Assembly (NCBI RefSeq): GCF_024612015.1
Contig: NZ_CP102512.1
Coordinates: 8,432,001-8,496,000 of the forward strand
Direction: 5' to 3'
Length of the DNA stretch: 64,000 bases
Source of the DNA: Streptomyces sp. CA-210063
GTDB taxonomy: Bacteria > Actinomycetota > Actinomycetes > Streptomycetales > Streptomycetaceae
A program made the translations under genes and the position numbers. Shown here piece after piece: positions 57,814 through 64,000 of this stretch (position 1 is its first letter; each line of letters begins with the position of its first letter). The notes beneath the pieces are model-generated. The model was not told the origin of the DNA. It made no database searches and was given only the letters and a program-made list of their open reading frames with translations.

Positions 57814-59283
57814 ATGCTGACCATCCTCGGCTTCGCCATGATCGCGACCTTCCTGGTCCTGATCATGATGAAGAAGATGTCGCCGATCGCGGCGCTCGTG
57901 CTGATCCCGGCACTTTTCTGTGTGTTCGTCGGAAAAGGAGCCCATCTCGGCGACTACGTCATCGAGGGGGTGGGCAACCTCGCGCCCACCGCCGCGATGC
58001 TGATGTTCGCCATCGTCTACTTCGGCCTCATGATCGACGTCGGTCTCTTCGACCCGATCGTCCGGGGCATCCTGAAGTTCTGCAAGGCCGACCCGCTGCG
58101 CATCGTCGTCGGCACGGCCCTGCTCGCCGCGATCGTCTCGCTGGACGGCGACGGCTCGACCACCTTCATGATCACGGTCTCGGCGATGTACCCGCTGTAC
58201 AAGCGCCTGAAGATGAGCCTGGTCGTGATGACCGGTGTCGCCGCCACCGCCAACGGCGTGATGAACACGCTGCCCTGGGGCGGTCCGACCGCCCGCGCCG
58301 CCACCGCGCTCAAGCTCGACGCCGGCGACATCTTCGTCCCGATGATCCCGGCGCTCCTCGTCGGCCTGCTCTTCGTGTTCATCCTCGCCTACGGCCTCGG
58401 CCTGCGGGAGCGCAAGCGCCTCGGTGTGCTCAGCCTCGACGAGGTGCTGGAGCAGGAGAAGATCGTCAAGGACGAGGAGAAGTCCGAGACCGGGGAAACC
58501 GTCCTTGTCGGCGCGGGCGCCTCGTCCTCTGCCGCCGCCGGCTCCGGTGACGACAAGGGCCGTACGACGAAGACCACCGGTGGTGCGGGTTCCGGCGCCG
58601 ACGCCGACGATTCCGCGGACGACGACGCGGACGACGTCCGCCTCCAGGGCCTGGACCCCAACCGCCCGACGCTGCGCCCCAAGCTGTACTGGTTCAACGC
58701 GCTGCTCACCGTCGCGCTGCTCACCGCCATGATCATGGAGTTGCTGCCGATCCCGGTGCTGTTCATCCTCGGCGCCGCGCTCGCCCTGACGGTGAACTTC
58801 CCGAACATCCCCGACCAGAAGGCCCGGTTGGCCGCCCACGCCGACAACGTCCTCAACGTCTCCGGCATGGTCTTCGCCGCCGCCGTCTTCACCGGCGTCC
58901 TCCAGGGCACCGGCATGGTCGACTCGATGGCCAAGTGGATCGTCGACGGCATCCCGTCCGGCATGGGCCCGCACATGGCCCTCGTCACCGGCTTCCTGAG
59001 CCTGCCGCTCACCTACTTCATGTCCAACGACGGCTTCTACTTCGGCGTCCTGCCGGTCCTCGCCGAGGCCGGCGCCGCCCACGGTGTCTCGCCGCTGGAG
59101 ATCGCCCGCGCCTCCCTCGTCGGTCAGCCGCTGCACATGTCGAGCCCGCTGGTGCCGGCCGTGTACGTCCTGGTGGGTATGGCGAAGGTCGAGTTCGGCG
59201 ACCACACGAAGTTCGTGGTGAAGTGGGCGGCCGCCACTTCGCTGGTCATCCTCGGTGCGGGGATCCTGTTCGGCATCATCTGA
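57814..59283 (+). CDS. CitMHS-family citrate transporter
   Basis: The 489-residue transporter begins MLTILGFAMIATFLVLIMMKK, the typical start of CitMHS metal-citrate:proton symporters, and has about 12 helices. Characteristic blocks are SLDGDGSTTFMITVSAMYPLYKRL, ANGVMNTLPWGGPTARAATALKLD, and FMSNDGFYFGVLPVLAEAGAAHGV. The central cytoplasmic loop (about 215-285) is unusually long, acidic and low-complexity (GSGADADDSADDDADDV). It would import citrate complexed with a divalent metal. ATG 57814 is chosen over GTG 57781 since the first helix starts there. The next MFS gene follows by 68 bp. Confidence 0.95.
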   Translation: MLTILGFAMIATFLVLIMMKKMSPIAALVLIPALFCVFVGKGAHLGDYVIEGVGNLAPTAAMLMFAIVYFGLMIDVGLFDPIVRGILKFCKADPLRIVVGTALLAAIVSLDGDGSTTFMITVSAMYPLYKRLKMSLVVMTGVAATANGVMNTLPWGGPTARAATALKLDAGDIFVPMIPALLVGLLFVFILAYGLGLRERKRLGVLSLDEVLEQEKIVKDEEKSETGETVLVGAGASSSAAAGSGDDKGRTTKTTGGAGSGADADDSADDDADDVRLQGLDPNRPTLRPKLYWFNALLTVALLTAMIMELLPIPVLFILGAALALTVNFPNIPDQKARLAAHADNVLNVSGMVFAAAVFTGVLQGTGMVDSMAKWIVDGIPSGMGPHMALVTGFLSLPLTYFMSNDGFYFGVLPVLAEAGAAHGVSPLEIARASLVGQPLHMSSPLVPAVYVLVGMAKVEFGDHTKFVVKWAAATSLVILGAGILFGII

Positions 59284-59351
59284 TCCATGGAACCCGACTC
59301 CCACCCGACTCCCTCGAACCGGAGTGAACTTCCTTCAGGAGGAACCACATC

Positions 59352-60647
59352 GTGAGGCCCGGTAGGAACCGCGGCTGGCTGCTCCGCCTCGTCATCGCCT
59401 TCAGCTTCGCGCAGGGGGCGGTGTCGATGGCCCGGCCCGCCGTGTCCTACCGGGCCCTCGCGTTGGGCGCCGACGAGCGGGCGGTCGGCGTGATCGCGGG
59501 GGTCTACGCCCTCCTCCCGCTGTTCGCCGCCGTCCCGCTCGGCCGCAGGACCGACCAGGGCCGGTGCGCGCCCCTGCTGCCCGTGGGCGTCGTCCTCATA
59601 TCCGGCGGCTGCGTCATGAGCGGCCTGGCGAACTCGCTGGTGGCGATGGCCGTCTGGAGCGGCGTGATGGGCCTGGGCCATCTCTGCTTCGTCATCGGCG
59701 CCCAGTCCCTGGTCGCCCGCCAGTCCGCACCCCACGAACACGACCGCAACTTCGGCCACTTCACCATCGGCGCCTCCCTCGGCCAACTGGTCGGCCCGAT
59801 CGCCGCAGGCGTCCTGATCGGCGGCCCGGACATGACCCGTACGAGCGCCCTGGCACTGGTGGTGGCGGGCGCGGGGGCGGCGGTCGCGTTCACCTCGCTG
59901 TGGCGGATAGAGCGTCCCATCGAGCCCAAGTCCCGTACGGCACAGGGCAAGCGCGTGCCCGTGCACCGCATCCTGCGCACCCGTGGAGTGCCGGGCGGCA
60001 TCTTCATCAGCCTCGCCGTGCTGTCGGCCACCGACATCCTCACCGCGTATCTGCCGGTGGTCGGCGAGCACCGGGGCATCGCGCCCTCGGTGATCGGCGT
60101 CCTGCTGAGTCTGCGCGCGGCGGCGACCATCGCGTGCCGCCTGGTGATGACACCCATGCTGCGACTGCTCGGCCGCACCGCGCTGCTCACCGTGACCTGT
60201 GTGCTGGGGGCCGTGCTGTGCGCCGGGATCGCGCTGCCGGTACCGGTGTGGGCATTGGCCCTGATCCTCGCCGCCCTCGGGTTCTGCCTCGGTGTCGGGC
60301 AGCCGCTGTCCATGACGACGGTGGTGCAGGCCGCGCCGGACGACGCCCGTTCCACCGCCCTCGCTCTGCGGCTGACGGGAAACCGGCTGGGGCAGGCCGG
60401 GGCGCCCGCCGCGGCGGGCCTGATCGCCGGAGTCGCGGGCGTGGCCGCGCCGTTCGTGATGCTCGGCGCGCTGCTGCTGGTGTCATCGGGCATCGCGCTG
60501 CGCTCGCCGGCGGAGCCGGGGCAGGGGAGCGGCACGTCGGAGAAGGAGGAGGAAGAGGAGGGGGAGGGGGAGGGGGAGGGGGAAGGGGAAGCGGAACGGA
60601 AGGGCTCGCGGCCCGGTGCTTCCCTGGGCCGGAAGAGGGATATCTGA
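59352..60647 (+). CDS. MFS transporter with acidic repeat tail
   Basis: The 431-residue protein has about 12 helices and DHA-type motifs (PLGRRTDQGR at loop 2/3, where GRRTDQ replaces the usual GxLADRxGRR; GPIAAGVLIGGPDM). The substrate cannot be told. The last 45 residues are cytoplasmic low complexity: EKEEEEEGEGEGEGEGEAERKG, encoded by an almost pure purine run. GTG 59352 follows AGGAGG. The gene lies downstream of the citrate transporter and may share its transcript, but functional linkage is unproven. Confidence 0.85.
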   Translation: MRPGRNRGWLLRLVIAFSFAQGAVSMARPAVSYRALALGADERAVGVIAGVYALLPLFAAVPLGRRTDQGRCAPLLPVGVVLISGGCVMSGLANSLVAMAVWSGVMGLGHLCFVIGAQSLVARQSAPHEHDRNFGHFTIGASLGQLVGPIAAGVLIGGPDMTRTSALALVVAGAGAAVAFTSLWRIERPIEPKSRTAQGKRVPVHRILRTRGVPGGIFISLAVLSATDILTAYLPVVGEHRGIAPSVIGVLLSLRAAATIACRLVMTPMLRLLGRTALLTVTCVLGAVLCAGIALPVPVWALALILAALGFCLGVGQPLSMTTVVQAAPDDARSTALALRLTGNRLGQAGAPAAAGLIAGVAGVAAPFVMLGALLLVSSGIALRSPAEPGQGSGTSEKEEEEEGEGEGEGEGEAERKGSRPGASLGRKRDI

Positions 60648-60747
60648 CGGGTCGTCGGGCGCGGCTCCCCCCACCCAGGGTGTGATGTGACAGAGAGTCA
60701 GGCGAAAGAGCGATTTGTGTGAAAATCGTCTGACTCGGAGGTTCCGC

Positions 60748-61350
60748 ATGTCCACCTCGTCCCGCCCGCGCCCCGCCGGAGTGCGCGCGAGTGCCGCCCT
60801 CCTCGCGGCACTCACCGTCACGGGAGCCAGCCTGATCACGGCACCGGCCGCCGTCGCCGCACCGGGCGACCCCGACGTCGTGATCCACAAGGTGGGCTTC
60901 CCGTTCGACAACCAGCGCAACCAGCCGCTGGTCTGCGACTTCTACCTCACCGCCTTCAACTTCACCCCGCCGCAGCGCGTCAGCTGGACGATCGACAGGC
61001 AGCCTCCCGTCCCGGAGACCGACCCCATCGCCACGGGCGAGATCACACTCGAAGCCGACGGCAGCGGGCACAGCACGCCCGTGGCGCCCGAGGACGCGGT
61101 GCGGCTCCCCAACGGGCGGTACGTGCTGACCTGGAGGACCGTCGGCGGGCCCGTCGAGGAGGGGCGCAGAAACCTCACGGTCGAGTGCCCGCTCGTCGCA
61201 CCCAACGGCGGCCCCCCGGCCGGCGGCGGCGGTCTCGCCATGACGCAGGACTTCTCGCCGGTCGCCGGCGCGGCCGCCGTGGGCCTCGCCGCGGTCGGCG
61301 GAGTGACCTATCTGCGGCTGCGCCGGCGTCGCGCCGATGGCGCGGCGTAG
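60748..61350 (+). CDS. Secreted C-terminally anchored protein, possible sortase substrate
   Basis: The 200-residue protein has a signal peptide (ASAALLAALTVTGASLI, cleavage near AVAAPG), an outer domain with two Cys (LVCDFYLTAF; TVECPLV), and a C-terminal sorting-like end: a Gly-rich spacer, LAMTQDF, a hydrophobic helix (AGAAAVGLAAVGGVTYLRL) and RRRR. LAMTQ matches the class E sortase motif LAxTG in four of five places. The stop codon overlaps the start of the adjoining sortase gene by 14 bases, so they are translated together. The fold of the outer domain is not one I recognise. ATG 60748 follows CGGAGG. Confidence 0.75.
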   Translation: MSTSSRPRPAGVRASAALLAALTVTGASLITAPAAVAAPGDPDVVIHKVGFPFDNQRNQPLVCDFYLTAFNFTPPQRVSWTIDRQPPVPETDPIATGEITLEADGSGHSTPVAPEDAVRLPNGRYVLTWRTVGGPVEEGRRNLTVECPLVAPNGGPPAGGGGLAMTQDFSPVAGAAAVGLAAVGGVTYLRLRRRRADGAA

Positions 61351-62335
61351 ACGGCGGCCGAGGCCGTGGTACCGGACGCGCGCCTACCGCCTGACGCGGA
61401 CGGTCGTGATGACCACCGCGCTGGTGGTGGGCGGCGTCCACTGGGCGCAGGACGGCGAGCGTGCCGACCCCGCCGAGGCCCGCACCGCCTGGGCCGACAC
61501 CGGGGCGCGCGGTGCGGGGGCACCGCGCGCCCCGGCGCCCCAGTACTCCACACCCCCGCCCCCCGGCACGCCCTCCCGCGCCGCCTCCCCGAGGACGACA
61601 CCCGACGAGCGGGCCGAGCGGGCGGAGGGGGTTCAGCAGGCCGAGCGCGTGAGCCCGGAGCCCGTAGAGCCCGCGCCGCCCGCATCCGCCGAGCCCACGA
61701 GACCGGCGCCCGCCGCGTCGACGAGGCGGACACCCGCCGAGCCCGCGCGCCCGGCGCCCGCCGCCCCCACCGGGCCGACACCCGCCAATCCCACCAGCCC
61801 CGCCAGGCGCGCCGAACCCGTGAAGCCCACCCCCACCCGGCCGACCAAGCCGAAGCGGCCCGCCCAGCCCCGTACCCTCCCGCCCTCCCGGGCGAAGACC
61901 CTCACCATCCGCTACCTCGGCATCAAAGCCCCGGTCATGGACCTCCGCCTCGACAGCGACGGGCGGCTTCCCGCGCCTCCGGACGACAAGCCCAAGCTGG
62001 TCGGCTGGTACTCGGAGGGGCCCGCGCCCGGCGGGCCCGGCACCGCGGTCGTCGTCGGCCACCGGGACACCCGGACGGGTCCCGCCGTCTTCGCCGCGCT
62101 GGAGATGATCAAGCCCGGCCGCATCGTGGAGGTCCGGCGGGACGACGGCCGCACCGCCGTGTACACCGTGGACGCCGTGAGGACGTACGAGAAGGCCCGC
62201 TTCCCCAACAAGGAGGTGTACGGCCGGCGCGGCCGCCCGGAGCTTCGCCTGATCACCTGCGGTGGGACGTACGACCGGCGGAAGGGGTACGCGAGCAACG
62301 TCGTCGTCTTCGCCCACCTCACCGCGACCCGCTGA
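61337..62335 (+). CDS. Class F sortase
   Basis: The 332-residue transpeptidase has a basic N-terminus, one membrane helix (TVVMTTALVVGGVHW, about 21-35), a long Pro/Ala/Thr-rich outer linker (about 45-185) and a sortase fold. Catalytic residues are visible: His in VVVGHRDTRTG, Cys in LRLITCGGTYDRR, Arg in that same stretch. The catalytic signature LITC and the length of the fold fit class F, which is common in actinobacteria. It would attach a secreted protein to the cell wall. The candidate partner is encoded immediately upstream and overlaps it. Confidence 0.92.
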   Translation: MARRRRRPRPWYRTRAYRLTRTVVMTTALVVGGVHWAQDGERADPAEARTAWADTGARGAGAPRAPAPQYSTPPPPGTPSRAASPRTTPDERAERAEGVQQAERVSPEPVEPAPPASAEPTRPAPAASTRRTPAEPARPAPAAPTGPTPANPTSPARRAEPVKPTPTRPTKPKRPAQPRTLPPSRAKTLTIRYLGIKAPVMDLRLDSDGRLPAPPDDKPKLVGWYSEGPAPGGPGTAVVVGHRDTRTGPAVFAALEMIKPGRIVEVRRDDGRTAVYTVDAVRTYEKARFPNKEVYGRRGRPELRLITCGGTYDRRKGYASNVVVFAHLTATR

Positions 62336-62483
62336 CCCGCTGACCCGCGCGCACGACGTGAACGGGCGTGCGGGGCGCGGGATGTGCGCCTCGGTGAGCA
62401 CCGGGGGCGTACGGGCGCACGCACGGCCCGGCCCCAGCGCGGCTGACGGCTCCGGAGCCGGTGATCCCGTTAGAGGTGGAGGC

Positions 62484-63068
62484 ATGACCTCGCACTCCAC
62501 CCGCACCCGTCACTCCACCCGCACCCGTCACTCCACCCGCACCCGTCACTCCACCCGCACCCGCGCCCGTCACTCCACCCGCACCCGTCGCTCCACGCCC
62601 ACCAACCCCCGCCGAGTCACCCGCACCCGCGTCGCCCTCGCGGCGGCCGCCTGTCTGCTCGCCGTCGGCGCCCCGACCGCGTACGCCGCGTTCACCGAGG
62701 ACGCCACCACCGGTTCCGTGGTCGCCCCGGCGCGCGGCACGCCGTACATCGAGACACGGCTCTTCTTCGGGACCGAGCGGCCCGACGGCGGTCCGGCCGT
62801 CACCGAGGAGCAGTTCACGGACTTCGTCGACCGCGAGGTCACGCCGGGGTTTCCGGGCGGGCTGACCGTGCAGGAGGGGCGCGGGCAGTGGCGGGGTGCG
62901 AGCGGGACCATCGAGAAGGAGCGGTCGTACGAGCTGATCCTGCTGTATCCGGCGGCGGCGGCCGGCGGATACGACCGGAAGATCGAGGAGATCCGCGGCG
63001 ACTACCGGAAGCAGTTCGCGCAGGAGGCGGTGGCGCGGGTCGACGACCGGACGCTGGTGGACTTCTGA
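62484..63068 (+). CDS. Secreted DUF3574 protein with repeat-expanded leader
   Basis: The 194-residue protein has a DUF3574 domain (about 85-190) with YIETRLFFGTERPDGGPAVT, FTDFVDREVTPGFPGGLTVQ and SYELILLYPAAA. The signal peptide has a normal hydrophobic core (VALAAAACLLAVGAPTAYA, cleavage about residue 67) but an enormous basic n-region: five copies of HSTRTR from an 18-bp tandem repeat. It would be exported. No function is known for DUF3574. ATG 62484 has GAGGTGGAG before it. Alternative starts inside the repeat are not possible because only HSTRTR codons lie there. Confidence 0.8.
   Translation: MTSHSTRTRHSTRTRHSTRTRHSTRTRARHSTRTRRSTPTNPRRVTRTRVALAAAACLLAVGAPTAYAAFTEDATTGSVVAPARGTPYIETRLFFGTERPDGGPAVTEEQFTDFVDREVTPGFPGGLTVQEGRGQWRGASGTIEKERSYELILLYPAAAAGGYDRKIEEIRGDYRKQFAQEAVARVDDRTLVDF
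62493..62588 (+). repeat. 18-bp tandem repeats in leader of DUF3574 gene
   Basis: CACTCCACCCGCACCCGT is repeated at 62493, 62511 and 62529; the copy at 62547 differs only in its last base, and after a 6-bp insertion a fifth, exact copy starts at 62571. The next unit has diverged. The period is a multiple of three, so copy-number change lengthens or shortens the n-region of the signal peptide without a frameshift. Confidence 0.93.
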
Positions 63069-63092
63069 GGCCGGGGCCGCTTCGCCCCGGCC
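63069..63092 (+). terminator. Terminator hairpin after DUF3574 gene
   Basis: GGCCGGGGC (63069-63077) and GCCCCGGCC (63084-63092) form a 9-bp stem directly after the stop codon. Confidence 0.8.
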
Positions 63093-63207
63093 GTCGACGG
63101 GCGGGGCGGTGACGAGTCCTGCCTCACTGTCCGAGGCCCTGGTGCCGGAAAACTATCAGGGCTAGTTTTTGGTGCGGACGACACGGCTCCGCCCGGGAGG
63201 CAGCGCG

Positions 63208-64000
63208 ATGAAGGCACACGACGGCATGTACATCGGCGGTAGCTGGCGGCCCGCCGCCGGCACCGACACGATCGAGGTCGTGAACCCGGCCGACGAGCAG
63301 GTGATCGACCGGGTCCCGGCGGGCACGGCCGAGGACGTCGACGCCGCCGTTCGGGCCGCTCGCGCGGCCCTCCCCGGCTGGGCCGCGACCTCGCCCGCCG
63401 AGCGGGGCGCGATCATCGGCGCGCTGCGCGACGTGCTCGCCGCGCGCCGGGAGGAGATCGCCGAGACGGTGACGGCGGAGCTCGGCTCACCGCTGCCGTT
63501 CTCCCAGAGGGTGCACGCGGACCTGCCGGTCGCGGTCGCCGGTTCGTACGCCGAGCTGGCCGCGAAGCACCCCTTCGAGGAGAAGGTCGGCAACTCGACC
63601 GTCCATCACGAGCCCATCGGCGTCGTCGGCGCGATCACCCCCTGGAACTACCCGCTCCACCAGATCGTCGCCAAGGTCGCCCCGGCCCTCGCCGCGGGCT
63701 GCACCGTCGTCCTGAAGCCCGCCGAGGACACCCCGCTGACCGCCCAGCTGTTCGCCGAGGCCGTCCACGAGGCGGGCGTGCCCGCCGGGGTGTTCAACCT
63801 GGTCACCGGCCTCGGCCCGGTCGCCGGGCAGGCGCTCGCCGAGCACGACGGCGTCGACCTGGTCTCCTTCACCGGCTCCACGGCGGTGGGCCGCCGCATC
63901 GCCGCGACGGCGGGGGCCGCCATCAAGAAGGTCGCCCTGGAACTCGGCGGCAAGTCCGCCAACGTGATCCTCCCGAGCGCCGACCTGACCAAGGCGGTCG
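63208..64000 (+). CDS. Aldehyde dehydrogenase (N-terminal part, runs off window)
   Basis: Translation from ATG 63208 gives MKAHDGMYIGGSWRPAAG and continues open to the window end (264 codons). The NAD(P)-dependent aldehyde dehydrogenase marks are present: VVGAITPWNYPLHQ, AGCTVVLKPAEDTPLTAQL, VDLVSFTGSTAVGRRI, and KVALELGGKSANVIL, whose Glu is the general base. The catalytic Cys lies beyond the edge. The full enzyme would be about 475-490 residues. GGGAGG lies six bases before the ATG. From memory, S. coelicolor has an aldehyde dehydrogenase at the equivalent place (SCO1706). Substrate unknown. Confidence 0.9.
   Translation, partial: MKAHDGMYIGGSWRPAAGTDTIEVVNPADEQVIDRVPAGTAEDVDAAVRAARAALPGWAATSPAERGAIIGALRDVLAARREEIAETVTAELGSPLPFSQRVHADLPVAVAGSYAELAAKHPFEEKVGNSTVHHEPIGVVGAITPWNYPLHQIVAKVAPALAAGCTVVLKPAEDTPLTAQLFAEAVHEAGVPAGVFNLVTGLGPVAGQALAEHDGVDLVSFTGSTAVGRRIAATAGAAIKKVALELGGKSANVILPSADLTKAV

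Overview
The window is high-GC actinobacterial DNA, almost certainly a Streptomyces chromosome. Third codon positions are strongly GC-biased, GTG and TTG starts are common, many genes overlap by four bases (ATGA, GTGA, TTGA), and several families are typical of the genus (DUF5685, streptogrisin-type proteases, a stand-alone SepF paralogue, class F sortase). From memory, the gene order follows the S. coelicolor segment around SCO1750 to SCO1706 (SepF-like SCO1749, dnaE2 SCO1739, secreted lipase SCO1735, SGNH lipase SCO1725, hmgA SCO1715). This looks like conserved core chromosome with local insertions, deletions and repeat expansions. I see no integrated phage, transposase gene, CRISPR array, tRNA or rRNA.

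Layout. 0-9 kb: a small I78-type inhibitor, a PAP2-like membrane protein, a PIG-V-like mannosyltransferase, a 14-TM drug exporter, an acyl-CoA dehydrogenase, a SepF-like protein and a DUF5685 protein with a cysteine-rich tail. 9-12.8 kb: two secreted S1 (streptogrisin/alpha-lytic type) proteases with a broken slipin gene between them, then a remnant of a multi-pass membrane protein. 12.8-17.4 kb: dnaE2 translationally coupled to a catalytically degenerate Y-family polymerase behind a LexA-like box, a probable SOS mutasome. 17.7-25 kb: secreted lipase, dienelactone hydrolase, acetyltransferases, a methyltransferase with a possible leaderless DNA-damage promoter, DUF402, GntR, DUF72 and AAA proteins.

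25-35 kb is a surface-polysaccharide locus: a membrane-anchored GH39-like glycosidase convergent with an operon of two family-2 glycosyltransferases, a NodB deacetylase and a giant flippase fusion, the members overlapping at every junction. An acyltransferase (CelD/FemAB-like) and a small membrane protein lie upstream. 35-39 kb holds a subtilisin-like protease, an SGNH lipase and a PknB-type kinase. 39-46.7 kb holds a coherent set: a His-rich Ni/Co-type transporter, a TPR protein with an eight-copy 39-bp repeat, a DUF4331 protein, and a divergent ECF sigma/anti-sigma pair. 46.7-50.6 kb: a CoA-transferase and a DrrAB-type ABC exporter with a divergent TetR gene and two palindromic operators.

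50.6-64 kb: an orphan type-ISP-like specificity protein separated from a GntR/UTRA regulator by a 199-bp inverted-repeat element, homogentisate dioxygenase, a TetR gene behind a perfect match to the LexA-independent DNA-damage promoter motif, a molybdopterin oxidoreductase with a palindromic operator, a CitMHS citrate transporter, an MFS protein, a secreted anchored protein overlapping a class F sortase, a DUF3574 protein with a repeat-expanded signal peptide, and the start of an aldehyde dehydrogenase cut by the window edge. All identities come from reading the sequence and remembered family features; no database search was run.
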